Assembly: GCA_013298715.1 (NCBI GenBank)
Contig: JAAFIQ010000010.1
Span: 62,001 to 126,000 of the forward strand
Origin: Bacteroidota bacterium
Lineage (GTDB): Bacteria; Bacteroidota; Bacteroidia; B-17B0; Aurantibacillaceae
DNA: 64,000 nucleotides
Direction of reading: 5' to 3'
Under the pieces are notes generated by a model that was given only the letters and a program-made list of their open reading frames with translations, was not told the DNA's origin and did not search any database. How positions within the stretch are numbered: position 1 is the stretch's first letter; each line of letters begins with the position of its first letter. A program made the position numbers and the translations under genes. Shown here one piece after another: positions 1 through 7,941 of the stretch.

Positions 1-1349
1 TCAAATGCTCCGTGGTGTGTAGGTCCGTCGGCACCTGCTAATCCACCTCTATCCAAACATAAAATAACTTTTAAATTTTGCAAAGCTACATCGTGCAATA
101 CTTGATCATAGGCCCGTTGCATAAACGATGAGTAAATATTACAAAATGGCACCATGCCTTGTGTTGCCAAACCAGCACTAAATGTTACAGCATGTTGTTC
201 TGCAATGCCCACATCAAAAGCTCTATCTGGCATAGCTTTCATCATTATGTTTAATGAACAACCCGTTGGCATTGCCGGTGTAACACCCATTATTTTTGGG
301 TTTTTCTCAGCCAACTCTACAATGGTATGTCCAAATACATCTTGGTATTTTGGTGGTTGTGGGTTTTTAGGAACAACTTTAATTATCTCCCCTGTATCTT
401 TATTAAACAAGCCTGGCGCATGCCACACCGTTTCATTTCCCTCTTCACTAAATTTAAACCCTTTTCCTTTTTTTGTAAGAACGTGTAATAATTTCGGCCC
501 TGGTATATCTTTTAAATCGGCTAATACTTTTGTTAGTCGCACAACATCGTGCCCATCAATAGGACCAAAGTAACGAAACTTTAAACTCTCAAATAAATTA
601 CTTTGTTTTAATAGACTTGTTTTTACAGCATTTTCAACCTTACTAGCAATTTCTTGTGCATTAGGGCCAAACTTACTTATTTTGCCCAGTAGTTCCCAAA
701 CTTTATCTTTTGCTTTATTGTAAGTATGTGATGTTGTAATATCTGTAAGGTATTCGCGCAAAGCACCCACGTTAGGGTCAATGCTCATACAGTTATCATT
801 TAATACAACTAATAAATTAGCGTTTTCAACGCCTGCGTGGTTAAGGGCCTCAAACGCCATACCAGCCGTCATACTACCATCACCAATTACTGCAATATGT
901 TGTTTATCTTTTAATTTTTGATACTTGCTTGCCACAGCCATTCCCAATGCTGCACCAATACTGGTGCTTGAATGACCTACGCCAAACGTATCGTATTCGC
1001 TTTCGCTGCGTTTTGGAAAGCCACTTATGCCTTTGTAAATACGATTTGTATGAAAAACATCTCTTCTGCCAGTTAAAATTTTATGGCCGTATGCTTGATG
1101 ACCTACATCCCATACTAATTGGTCGTAAGGTGTATTGAATATGTAATGTAAAGCTACTGTAAGTTCTACCACACCTAATGAAGCGCCAAAATGCCCGCCC
1201 TTAACTGAAACTAAGTCTATGATATATTGGCGCAATTCTGAACAAATTTGCTCCAAATCACTTTCTTTAAATTTTTTTAAATCGGCCGGAGAATTAATCT
1301 TCGCAAGCAACTCTCCTGGGATGAAGCCAGAGCCTTTTACAATTTCCAT
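1..1349 (-). CDS. dxs: 1-deoxy-D-xylulose-5-phosphate synthase, C-terminus off the window
   Basis: Condenses pyruvate and glyceraldehyde-3-phosphate to DXP with thiamine diphosphate, the first step of the MEP isoprenoid pathway, in the cytosol. The frame starts at ATG (complement 1347-1349, MEIVKGSGFIPGELL) and stays open to the left edge, giving about 449 of the usual 620-640 residues. Visible DXS hallmarks are WDVGHQAYGHKILTGR, the thiamine-diphosphate motif GDGSMTAGMAFEALNHAG followed by NDNCMSIDPNVGAL, YFGPIDGHD, and the transketolase pyrimidine-domain segment DVGIAEQHAVTFSAGLA, then LDRGGLAGADGPTHHG. The gene is not broken inside the window. A hairpin terminator separates it from the upstream peroxiredoxin, so it probably has its own promoter in 1350-1526. 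Confidence 0.97.
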   Translation of the reverse strand, partial: MEIVKGSGFIPGELLAKINSPADLKKFKESDLEQICSELRQYIIDLVSVKGGHFGASLGVVELTVALHYIFNTPYDQLVWDVGHQAYGHKILTGRRDVFHTNRIYKGISGFPKRSESEYDTFGVGHSSTSIGAALGMAVASKYQKLKDKQHIAVIGDGSMTAGMAFEALNHAGVENANLLVVLNDNCMSIDPNVGALREYLTDITTSHTYNKAKDKVWELLGKISKFGPNAQEIASKVENAVKTSLLKQSNLFESLKFRYFGPIDGHDVVRLTKVLADLKDIPGPKLLHVLTKKGKGFKFSEEGNETVWHAPGLFNKDTGEIIKVVPKNPQPPKYQDVFGHTIVELAEKNPKIMGVTPAMPTGCSLNIMMKAMPDRAFDVGIAEQHAVTFSAGLATQGMVPFCNIYSSFMQRAYDQVLHDVALQNLKVILCLDRGGLAGADGPTHHGAF

Positions 1350-1526
1350 GGTAAACAAATATAGTAAATTTTAAGCTATAACGTTTTAAAAGTTAGGGAA
1401 TTATATAGCGGATTTACAATAATTGTTAAACAACTAAAGATTGAAATAGTTTAGGTTTTTACAAGATTAGCTTTTTAAAATGTAATAAAAAGCGCAATTG
1501 TTTTTCTTCAATTTTAATATAAACAA

Positions 1527-1551
1527 AAAAGGAGGCTTAAGACCTCCTTTT
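1527..1551 (-). terminator. Rho-independent terminator after the AhpC-type peroxiredoxin
   Basis: Inverted repeat AAAAGGAGG (1527-1535) and CCTCCTTTT (1543-1551) with a 7-nt loop. Read on the minus strand it ends in a run of T. It lies 18 bp past the peroxiredoxin stop codon and separates that gene from dxs. Confidence 0.8.
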
Positions 1552-1568
1552 CTTAATACTAAACAATA

Positions 1569-2201
1569 TTAATGTTTGCCTAAATAGGCTGCTACACCGC
1601 TATGGTCAGCTACCATTCCTTCTTTGCCTTTGCTCCAGTTTGCCGGGCAAACCTCGCCATTTTCTTCAAAAAATTGCAAAGCATCCACCATACGCAAGGC
1701 TTCATTTACATTACGCCCTAATGGTAAATCGTTAATTAATTGATGACGTACAACGCCGTTTTTATCAATTAAATATAATCCTCTAAACGCTATCATTGGT
1801 CCTGTTGCCACTAAATTTCCTGCATCATCCACATCATAATCACCAAATAAAGTACCGTAGTTTAACGAAATTGTTTTTGTTGTATCTGCTACAATTGGGT
1901 AAGTTACACCTTTAATACCGCCTGCTTTTTTGTCCATTTGTAACCAACCCCAGTGGCTCTCTTCAGTATCGGTACTGCACCCAACTACTGCACATCCACG
2001 GCCTTCAAATTCTTTTAGTTGCTCTTGAAAAGCATGTAGTTCAGTTGGGCAAACAAACGTAAAATCTTTTGGGTAAAAGAAAAAGATAACATACTTATTT
2101 CCAATGTATTGCTCTAAAGAGAAATTTTCTACCATTTCTCCGCCGTTTATTACTGCACCAGCTTTAAAATGTGGCGCTTTTTTTCCTACTAATGTTGACA
2201 T
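1569..2201 (-). CDS. 2-Cys peroxiredoxin, AhpC/Prx1 type
   Basis: Reduces hydrogen peroxide, alkyl hydroperoxides and peroxynitrite in the cytosol, using a typical two-cysteine cycle between subunits. The 210-residue protein matches the family in length. The peroxidatic Cys51 sits in FTFVCPTELHAF, the resolving Cys185 in GEVCPANW, and the conserved Arg140 in FRGLYLID. No ahpF-like reductase is adjacent, so it may be recycled by thioredoxin or a reductase elsewhere. It is divergent from a BCP-type peroxiredoxin across a 106-bp gap, which probably holds both promoters. A strong terminator follows. Family assignment is firm; the physiological reductant is unknown. Confidence 0.96.
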   Translation of the reverse strand: MSTLVGKKAPHFKAGAVINGGEMVENFSLEQYIGNKYVIFFFYPKDFTFVCPTELHAFQEQLKEFEGRGCAVVGCSTDTEESHWGWLQMDKKAGGIKGVTYPIVADTTKTISLNYGTLFGDYDVDDAGNLVATGPMIAFRGLYLIDKNGVVRHQLINDLPLGRNVNEALRMVDALQFFEENGEVCPANWSKGKEGMVADHSGVAAYLGKH

Positions 2202-2307
2202 ATTATTTTTGTTTTTAAATTTTTAAGATTGTGTAAAAGTATAAATTACTTTTTAAACGTTTTAGTTGTATTATTGTTTAAATATTAAATCATTAACAAT
2301 TATTAGT

Positions 2308-2778
2308 ATGAGTTTACACATCAACCAACCAGCACCAAATTTTAAATTATTCAACACTGAAAAAAAGGAAATTAGCTTATCTGATTTAAGAGGCAAAAAT
2401 GTAGTAGTGTTATTTTTTCCTTTAGCATTTACAAGCGTTTGTACTGCAGAATTGTGCAGCGTTAGAGACAATTATGAAATGTATAACGGATTAAATGCAG
2501 TGGTAATAGGCATTTCGGTAGATTCGTTATTTACGCTAGGAAAATTTAAAGAAGAAGAGAAATTAAATTACGACCTATTAAGCGATTTTAACAAAGAAAC
2601 ATCGCGTGCTTATGGGAGCATTTACGAACAATTTGGTTTTGGAATGCAAGGCGTTAGTAAACGTAGCGCTTTTGTTATTGATAAAGAAGGTATTTTAAAA
2701 TATGCTGAAGTGCTTGAAAACGCAGGCGAACAGCCAAATTTTAAAAACATAAAAGATACGTTAGAAAGCCTAAAGTAA
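2308..2778 (+). CDS. Peroxiredoxin of the BCP/AhpE-like group
   Basis: Cytosolic thiol peroxidase of 156 residues. A longer reading from 2266 is possible, but family members begin at MSLHINQPAPNF, so the ATG at 2308 is chosen. The peroxidatic Cys45 lies in AFTSVCTAELC and a second cysteine at position 50 has the five-residue spacing used as the resolving pair in E. coli BCP, so an intramolecular (atypical 2-Cys) mechanism is likely. The gene is divergent from the AhpC-type peroxiredoxin, and the two may answer the same stress. A palindrome followed by eight T at 2809-2841 probably terminates it. Confidence 0.9.
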   Translation: MSLHINQPAPNFKLFNTEKKEISLSDLRGKNVVVLFFPLAFTSVCTAELCSVRDNYEMYNGLNAVVIGISVDSLFTLGKFKEEEKLNYDLLSDFNKETSRAYGSIYEQFGFGMQGVSKRSAFVIDKEGILKYAEVLENAGEQPNFKNIKDTLESLK

Positions 2779-2808
2779 TTTTTAATAAATTAGTTTAAAT
2801 AAATTTAA

Positions 2809-2841
2809 TGACAAATAGTTGTACTATTTGTCATTTTTTTT
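2809..2841 (+). terminator. Perfect 10-bp palindrome plus T-run; contains direct-repeat copy 1
   Basis: TGACAAATAG (2809-2818), loop TTGTA, CTATTTGTCA (2824-2833), then eight T. This has the form of an AT-rich intrinsic terminator for the upstream peroxiredoxin. Bases 2816-2833 (TAGTTGTACTATTTGTCA) recur exactly at 4062-4079, directly after the stop codon of the following ATPase gene. The element is therefore both a hairpin and one end of a gene-flanking direct repeat. Confidence 0.7.
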
Positions 2842-2869
2842 GACAGATAGTTTATTATGATTATATTTG
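2839..2869 (+). promoter_or_regulatory. Bacteroidota-type promoter of the ATPase gene
   Basis: TTTG at 2839-2842 and TATATTTG at 2862-2869 are separated by exactly 19 bp, matching the phylum consensus TTTG-N19-TAnnTTTG. Transcription would begin about 5-7 nt after the -7 box, that is at or just inside the ATG at 2874, which implies a leaderless or nearly leaderless mRNA. Confidence 0.7.
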
Positions 2870-2873
2870 GAGT

Positions 2874-4061
2874 ATGATAGAAAGACCAATATATAAAGCG
2901 TTGGAAAAACATTTATCAAAAAAACAAGTAACTGTAGTGCTTGGTATGAGGCGTGTTGGAAAGAGCACCGCTGTTAAATACCTATTAAGTAAAGTTAAAC
3001 ATACTAATAAAATTTATTTAGACTGCGAGAAGATTGAACACCAAGCATTATTTAATACCCCTAGCTATGATAGTATAATTAATGAATTAGAAGTGTTAGG
3101 TATAAATTTTAAAAAGCCAGCTGTAATTGCTTTAGACGAAATTCAATTGGTGAAATCTTTACCAAGTTTTATTAAGTATGTGTATGATACTTACGCTGTA
3201 AAATTCATTATTACTGGCTCCAGCTCATATTACCTCAAAAATCAATTTACCGAAAGCCTGGCTGGAAGAAAATTAATTTACGAAATGTACCCACTTGCCT
3301 TTGATGAGTTTCTATTATTTAAAGGCGTTGGTACTATTGACATTCAAAAATACAGCCTGGCTAAATTTAATACAAGCTGGTACAATAAATACAATAAGTT
3401 TTATGACGAGTACATTACTTACGGCGGTTTTCCTGAGGTTGTGCTTAATAAAAAGAAAGCGGATAAAACTGAATTGCTTTGGGATATTGTAAACTCATAC
3501 ATTGATATGGATGTAAAAATTTTATCCGATTATTCCATCAGCAATGATTTGTTTAACTTGTGCAAATTACTTTCGGCAAGAGTTGGTTCAAAATTAGATT
3601 TTACAAAACTAAGTAGTGTTGCAGGTGTAGATAGGCGAAAAATTAGCGACTACATTTACCTTTTTGAAAACACGTATTTTTTATATTTAGTAAAACCATA
3701 TAGTAAAAATATAGATAAAGAAATTGTGCAACAACCAAAAATTTATTTTGCTGATATGGGTTTATTAAATGTGCTTGGAGGCAATGCTTTATCAAGTGGA
3801 CAAAGATTTGAAAATGCTGTTGCCATACAATTTAGAAATAAATTTAAACTTAATTATTATCAAAAAAAGAACGGACAAGAAATAGATTTTATATTGAACG
3901 AAAAAATAGCCGCTGAGGTTAAAGAAACGCCCATACTGCAAGATGTAAAGGTGCTAAAAGGCAGGGCTGCGGAATTAAAGCTTACAAAAAGCTATTTAAT
4001 TGGTCAAAAAGCACCAGCCAATGGATTTAAAGATTTTATTTGGGGAGGAAATTTGTACTAG
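2874..4061 (+). CDS. AAA_14-type ATPase with C-terminal DUF4143
   Basis: A 395-residue P-loop protein. Walker A is GMRRVGKST (residues 24-32), Walker B is VIALDE (84-89), and a sensor-like ITGSSSYYL follows. The C-terminal half is the DUF4143 domain and ends in EIDFILNEKIAAEVKE, a PD-(D/E)XK-nuclease-like signature. Members of this family are numerous, patchily distributed accessory genes in Bacteroidota and archaea; their substrate is unknown, and roles in defence or toxin-antitoxin-like modules have only been suggested. The gene is framed by an exact 18-bp direct repeat (2816-2833, 4062-4079) and carries its own promoter, so it looks like a self-contained cassette placed between a peroxiredoxin gene and rnhB. 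Confidence 0.9.
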   Translation: MIERPIYKALEKHLSKKQVTVVLGMRRVGKSTAVKYLLSKVKHTNKIYLDCEKIEHQALFNTPSYDSIINELEVLGINFKKPAVIALDEIQLVKSLPSFIKYVYDTYAVKFIITGSSSYYLKNQFTESLAGRKLIYEMYPLAFDEFLLFKGVGTIDIQKYSLAKFNTSWYNKYNKFYDEYITYGGFPEVVLNKKKADKTELLWDIVNSYIDMDVKILSDYSISNDLFNLCKLLSARVGSKLDFTKLSSVAGVDRRKISDYIYLFENTYFLYLVKPYSKNIDKEIVQQPKIYFADMGLLNVLGGNALSSGQRFENAVAIQFRNKFKLNYYQKKNGQEIDFILNEKIAAEVKETPILQDVKVLKGRAAELKLTKSYLIGQKAPANGFKDFIWGGNLY

Positions 4062-4079
4062 TAGTTGTACTATTTGTCA
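4062..4079 (+). repeat. Direct-repeat copy 2 flanking the ATPase gene
   Basis: TAGTTGTACTATTTGTCA begins on the base after the ATPase stop codon and is identical to 2816-2833. Both copies are followed by a homopolymer (T8 upstream, A8 downstream) and TGAC. Here only the right arm of the upstream palindrome is present. It could be the duplicated target of an insertion, or a shared processing or regulatory site. Confidence 0.75.
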
Positions 4080-4104
4080 AAAAAAATGACTAAAAGTTTA
4101 AGTA

Positions 4105-4704
4105 ATGCTTAAAAGCTATTTTAATAAAAAATTGGTAGAGGCTGGCTGTGATGAAGCAGGGCGTGGCTGTTTGGCTGGTCCTGTTTTTGCAGCAGCAGTA
4201 ATTTTACCCCTTGATTTTAAAAATAAAATTTTAGATGATAGTAAAAAATTAAACGATGCCACGCGTTATTTACTTAGGCCAATTATTGAAAAAGAAGCCA
4301 TTAGTTTTGCAGTGGCACAAGTAAGTAACATAGAAATTGATGAGATAAATATTTTAAATGCTTCGTTTTTAGCAATGCACCGTGCCGTAGATAAATTAAA
4401 CACAAAACCCCAGCAGTTGTTAATTGATGGAAATAGGTTTAAGCCTTATAAAAACATTCCTCACCACTGTATTATTAAAGGCGATGGCAAGTACATGAGT
4501 ATTGCAGCAGCAAGTATTTTAGCAAAAACCTACCGTGATGATTTTATGAAAGAAGCTGCAAAAAAATATAAGCAATACGGCTGGGAAACAAACATGGGTT
4601 ACCCAACTATAAAACACCGTAATGCAATACACGAAAACGGCACAACGCCTTTACACAGGCTTACATTTCAATTATTGCCAAGCCAGTTGGAATTGGAGTT
4701 TTAG
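4105..4704 (+). CDS. rnhB: Ribonuclease HII
   Basis: Cleaves the RNA strand of RNA-DNA hybrids and nicks at ribonucleotides embedded in DNA, a cytosolic repair function. The 199-residue protein has the full RNase HII signature: [15 protein letters not shown] with the catalytic pair Asp16-Glu17, LLIDGN with Asp108, and [21 protein letters not shown] with Asp127. These match the DEDD set of the E. coli enzyme, and length is normal. The ATG at 4105 is the first in frame. The gene lies only 43 bp after the ATPase stop codon, but the ATPase cassette looks inserted, so the original upstream neighbour may have been the peroxiredoxin. Confidence 0.97.
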   Translation: MLKSYFNKKLVEAGCDEAGRGCLAGPVFAAAVILPLDFKNKILDDSKKLNDATRYLLRPIIEKEAISFAVAQVSNIEIDEINILNASFLAMHRAVDKLNTKPQQLLIDGNRFKPYKNIPHHCIIKGDGKYMSIAAASILAKTYRDDFMKEAAKKYKQYGWETNMGYPTIKHRNAIHENGTTPLHRLTFQLLPSQLELEF

Positions 4705-4977
4705 GACTAGTTTGTTTTTAGCCAAAATAAAACCTGCCAAACATACAACTATTAATATTACCCATTCCGATTTTATATTTTTCAAATATTCTAACTGTTT
4801 GTTTCAAAACTTCTCGGGTTATTAGATAGCTTATTTCAAAACTAGACAACTCTTATTTTGACTCATTAAAATAATACTTGTCTTTTTATGAGTTACTAAA
4901 AAAACCAATTCATTAAATTCTAAAACACCTCGAAAAAGAAGATTAAATGACAACTCTAGACTTTTATGAGTGAGCTT

Positions 4978-5202
4978 CTAATTCCCAAGGGACTCCTTAT
5001 TATCCTTAATTAGAATAAATGTACTATCTGCATTAAACTTTAGACTCAAGGTTAAAAATCTATCCTTTAGGAAGGTGTCATTTTTTATTGATTTAACTTC
5101 TGTTACGCGCCAAACTTTAGATGTTAAGGAAACAACTTGTGCAGAGCAACATGAAATTACCCCAAATACTAATATACATAGCTTCAATTTTATCGTATCC
5201 AT
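4978..5202 (-). CDS. Short exported hypothetical protein, possibly truncated
   Basis: Encodes 74 residues starting MDTIKLKLCILVFGVISCCSAQ, a convincing signal peptide, followed by a short mature part (LTLSLKFNADSTFILIKD) that resembles the start of a lipocalin-like or DUF-type secreted domain in Bacteroidota. The mature part is very short, and the frame stays open for about 46 codons beyond the TAG at 4978, which fits an eroded 3' end. That downstream stretch does not look convincingly coding. It is 18 bp downstream of the 5221-5886 lipoprotein gene in the same orientation. No function is recognised. Confidence 0.5.
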   Translation of the reverse strand: MDTIKLKLCILVFGVISCCSAQVVSLTSKVWRVTEVKSIKNDTFLKDRFLTLSLKFNADSTFILIKDNKESLGN

Positions 5203-5220
5203 TTATTGAAAAGTAAGACG

Positions 5221-5886
5221 CTAACGACCTTCTAATGAAGGAAGATTTTTCTTACATAATAAAATTTTATAGAGTGTGCTATCTAAATTTTCAGATAAAA
5301 TTTCATTATAATTTTTATAATAATAACTAAAAGCTGTTCGGATTATCGGGGTATCTCCTTTTAAGAGGCTTTGTTTTAATTCACTATTATACTTTGCTAA
5401 TTCAGTGTAATTCTTGTTTTTATAAAATGCTTTAAACTTTATAAAGTGTTTTGGATTTTTTTCTAAAATATCTTCCTTAATAACAATGTTTTTACCAGTA
5501 GCACAAAATTGATGTGTAATTTGATTATTAAACGACAAAAATAATTTAACGCTATCAATATTTGATTTTGTAAAAGAGAATTTTATCGAATCTGATAAAC
5601 AATAAATTTTTATATAATCTGATTTTTCTATTAACGTTATATTATTTTGTGCTTTTATCAATTCGTCGCAAAAACCAAGATTATTAATATTATGTTTGGT
5701 GAGTTTAACTAATCCGCTTTTTCTTTCCTCCAATTTATAAACATTACTTTTTTTTGTACAAATAAAGTACTCTACCGAATCATAAACTATTTCTTGAACT
5801 ACTTTATCACAAAAACATTTATTTTGGAACGAATTTTCTTCATTACACCCAAAGCAAATTATGATTACCGTAAGTATTAAAAACAT
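5221..5886 (-). CDS. Hypothetical lipoprotein
   Basis: A 221-residue protein of unknown function. The frame can be extended to 5994, but that extension is translated from a palindromic repeat (5889-5935) and has no signal-like character. The ATG at 5886 instead yields MFLILTVIIICFGCNEEN, a classical lipoprotein signal with lipobox Cys, so this start is chosen. The mature part is Lys/Asn rich with several Cys (NKCFCDKVV, YFICTKK, CDELIK) and no domain I recognise. It lies in an island of similar exported, poorly conserved genes on the minus strand (4978-7941). Confidence 0.65.
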   Translation of the reverse strand: MFLILTVIIICFGCNEENSFQNKCFCDKVVQEIVYDSVEYFICTKKSNVYKLEERKSGLVKLTKHNINNLGFCDELIKAQNNITLIEKSDYIKIYCLSDSIKFSFTKSNIDSVKLFLSFNNQITHQFCATGKNIVIKEDILEKNPKHFIKFKAFYKNKNYTELAKYNSELKQSLLKGDTPIIRTAFSYYYKNYNEILSENLDSTLYKILLCKKNLPSLEGR

Positions 5887-5888
5887 AA

Positions 5889-5935
5889 AGTTGCGTACGA
5901 AATCGCCAAGCAATCGCGTTTGCCGTTCCGCAACT
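5889..5935. repeat. 47-bp imperfect palindrome upstream of a lipoprotein gene
   Basis: Outer arms AGTTGCG (5889-5895) and CGCAACT (5929-5935), then ACG/CGT, AAA/TTT and CGC/GCG pairs toward an 8-9 nt loop, giving about 16 bp of stem. It is markedly GC-richer than its surroundings and abuts the likely start codon of the 5221-5886 gene. A degraded half-copy (GTTGCTAACGAATCGCCA) occurs near 6673-6690, suggesting a dispersed repeat family. The ends do not fit the GTTRRRY/RYYYAAC rule of integron attC sites. Confidence 0.6.
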
Positions 5936-6025
5936 GTTCTTGGACAAGCTTTGTAAACCCAAGCATGCAACAATTTTCTAATTCCACTCATCATCTTTTA
6001 TTTTCATTAATGCAAACACTAACCC

Positions 6026-6598
6026 TTATTTAATTAATTTACCTTCAAACCAATTTTCTGACTTAATACAATCCCCAGTTTTATTATAATATTTCCAAGT
6101 GCCATCCTTTATTTCTATGCCTCTTTTTTTATATCCAACTATCGAAATTTCACCAGCATTGTTAAAGGTAGTATCAGTAACATTAAAGATTGAATCAGAA
6201 TACATAGTGATAATTTTTCCGCAAGACATTATATTTTTCATACTATCATATTCAAAAAAATAACCATTCAATATTCCATTTTTCCACTCTTTTATTTGTT
6301 TAATATTTTTATTTTTAAAATAAACATATTCAAATTTATTTTTTTTATTACCCTCCAATAAATATTCAGTTCTTATTTTGTTAAACTCAAATTCAAAACA
6401 AACTTTAAGATTAGTGTCTACTTCATACGAAAATAGGGTAATTCCTTTATTTTGATTACGCTTAGAGATTAAATCAGACTTCTGATTTCGACTTAAAAGC
6501 AAATTATAAATTTGTGCTTCGCAATTTAAATTGAAAAAAAAGAAATCGAAAACTAGTATCTTTAAATATAGAATAACTTTTTCTGGTTTATAAATCAT
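6026..6598 (-). CDS. Exported MORN-repeat-like protein
   Basis: 190 residues with an N-terminal hydrophobic segment ending in NCEAQ, consistent with a signal peptide. The second half contains MORN/YwqK-type motifs: IKEWKNGILNGYFFEYDS and KDGTWKYYNKTGDCIKSENWFEGKL. Such repeats mediate protein or membrane contacts in periplasmic and surface proteins of Bacteroidota. Some databases call them YwqK-like antitoxin domains, which is not evidence of a toxin-antitoxin function here. The alternative start MIYKPEKV versus an internal Met is uncertain. It belongs to the 5-8 kb accessory block and no partner is evident. Confidence 0.7.
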   Translation of the reverse strand: MIYKPEKVILYLKILVFDFFFFNLNCEAQIYNLLLSRNQKSDLISKRNQNKGITLFSYEVDTNLKVCFEFEFNKIRTEYLLEGNKKNKFEYVYFKNKNIKQIKEWKNGILNGYFFEYDSMKNIMSCGKIITMYSDSIFNVTDTTFNNAGEISIVGYKKRGIEIKDGTWKYYNKTGDCIKSENWFEGKLIK

Positions 6599-6930
6599 TA
6601 TGTTTGTTTTGGAGTGTTAAATTTAATTGTTGTATCTTGATCTAGAAAATTATTTCCACTAGAATTCTTAGGTTGCTAACGAATCGCCACATTTTCTTGT
6701 TTGATGTTGGGCAGGTACTTGAAAAAGTTTTGTAACTAAGAGCAAGAAAGTTCCAGGCCACTTTTTTGTGATTAAAATTTTTAAAAGCTTATTTTCTTGT
6801 TTAATTTTTTTATTAAATCGCTCATCTTTCTTGATTCCTTATCTGTAAGATTTTTGCTTACTACATCCCAATCAAAATAATTCAACTTGGTATAAATTAA
6901 ACAACTTTTATATTGTAACAAACTACAATT
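6599..6930. other. 332-bp gap with possible gene remnant
   Basis: No intact gene here. On the minus strand, codons from 6930 down to the TAA at 6781-6783 continue the frame of the 6931-7434 lipoprotein gene past its TAG stop for 49 codons (for example YFDWDVVSKNLTDKES), which looks like detached C-terminal coding sequence. Around 6673-6690 there is a degraded half-copy of the 5889-5935 palindrome. I see nothing identifiable in the remainder. Confidence 0.45.
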
Positions 6931-7434
6931 CTATTTTTCAGAATGTACAATTGCTTTTATAGGTTTGTTTTTTAATTTTTCTGTTAAAATTGTCTTACTC
7001 AAATTAGGCAACCTTGCCTTTTTATTAATTAATGTTTTATATGAACAAACATTAATTGTAAGTAAATAATTATTGTCCTGCTCGGCAAGTTCAAACGTAA
7101 AACCGTTAATATACCTATTTTTAGTGCTTGTTATAAACTTGTTAAAATTAATAACAGAGTTGTTGTTAAAGTTAATTTGTGGTTCTGTGAACAACTCATA
7201 ATATTTTGCAGAATCTAAAATTTCAACAAAATCTTCATTATTAGTTAAATTATACTGAGTATTAATTTCTGGGTTAAGTTCACGAATTAAAGGTGAGTTA
7301 TAAATGAAATAATTTGATTTATGCTTCTTTCTGCATGTTTCCTTCTTCCCACAACCAGCTAATCCTAACATTATTAAGATCAGAAATAGTTTAAGAGTTA
7401 TATTTGATAGAGAATTCACTTTTAATATTTTCAT
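6931..7434 (-). CDS. Hypothetical lipoprotein, possibly shortened by a nonsense codon
   Basis: 167 residues with a lipoprotein signal ending in MLGLAGCGKKETC, so it is probably anchored in a membrane facing the periplasm or surface. No known domain is recognised. The start is 3 bp after the stop of the 7438-7941 gene, so the two are cotranscribed. The TAG at 6931-6933 is followed by 49 further sense codons in the same frame before TAA at 6781, ending in SDLIKKLNKKISF, which reads like a natural C-terminus. This suggests a recent nonsense mutation, or two adjacent ORFs by chance. Confidence 0.6.
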   Translation of the reverse strand: MKILKVNSLSNITLKLFLILIMLGLAGCGKKETCRKKHKSNYFIYNSPLIRELNPEINTQYNLTNNEDFVEILDSAKYYELFTEPQINFNNNSVINFNKFITSTKNRYINGFTFELAEQDNNYLLTINVCSYKTLINKKARLPNLSKTILTEKLKNKPIKAIVHSEK

Positions 7435-7437
7435 TAT

Positions 7438-7941
7438 TTAACGGTTTAAAATTTGATAATCGTAAACAATGTTGAGTTTCATTGGCTTGAATTCTAATCT
7501 ATTGCATTTTAGAAGATTAAATAACTCAATACAGCTTTTGTTCGTCGTTCGTTTTGTATCCACCATTAGTTTTAGTTCATAATCACCGCCATTATCGATT
7601 AAAGTACAATTTAAGACTGAAACATTACGCAAACCCTTTTGCCTAATTATGGCATTCAGGTATATGTATGAGTGGCTATCAAAATCCAGTTTAAAATCTT
7701 TTAATCCTGCACTATGTTTATCAATATTATTAAAAAAAGTGGCGGTATCTGTGATCAAAATAATTTCTTTATAGGCAAACCCTGTTTTTCTGAATGCATG
7801 ATTTGCTGATAATTTGAGGGTATAGTGATGCAAAATAGGATTGTTTAACTTATAAATTGTCTTATTGGTACTTTTAACATAAGAAGTTAGTAATAAAAAT
7901 GAGCAAAAAAGATAAAGTATATAAATCGTTTTTTGCAGCAT
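7438..7941 (-). CDS. Exported hypothetical protein
   Basis: 167 residues, N-terminal signal-like segment MLQKTIYILYLFCSFLLLTSYV, then a mature part without a domain I recognise. It has the same length as its downstream neighbour (6931-7434), and both contain a segment of beta character followed by a Cys-containing motif (LNCTLIDNGGDYELKLMVD here, TFELAEQDNNYLLTINVCS there), so they may be distant paralogs. The stop is 3 bp before the neighbour's ATG, so they form an operon. Function unknown. Confidence 0.6.
   Translation of the reverse strand: MLQKTIYILYLFCSFLLLTSYVKSTNKTIYKLNNPILHHYTLKLSANHAFRKTGFAYKEIILITDTATFFNNIDKHSAGLKDFKLDFDSHSYIYLNAIIRQKGLRNVSVLNCTLIDNGGDYELKLMVDTKRTTNKSCIELFNLLKCNRLEFKPMKLNIVYDYQILNR

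Noticed and set aside
4801-4977. Read-through extension of the 74-residue exported protein
   Set aside because: The frame after TAG is open for about 46 codons but its composition is not protein-like, unlike the extension at 6781-6930.
5889-5935. Integron attC site
   Set aside because: Ends AGTTGCG/CGCAACT do not fit the GTTRRRY and RYYYAAC core sites, and there is no integrase or cassette array.
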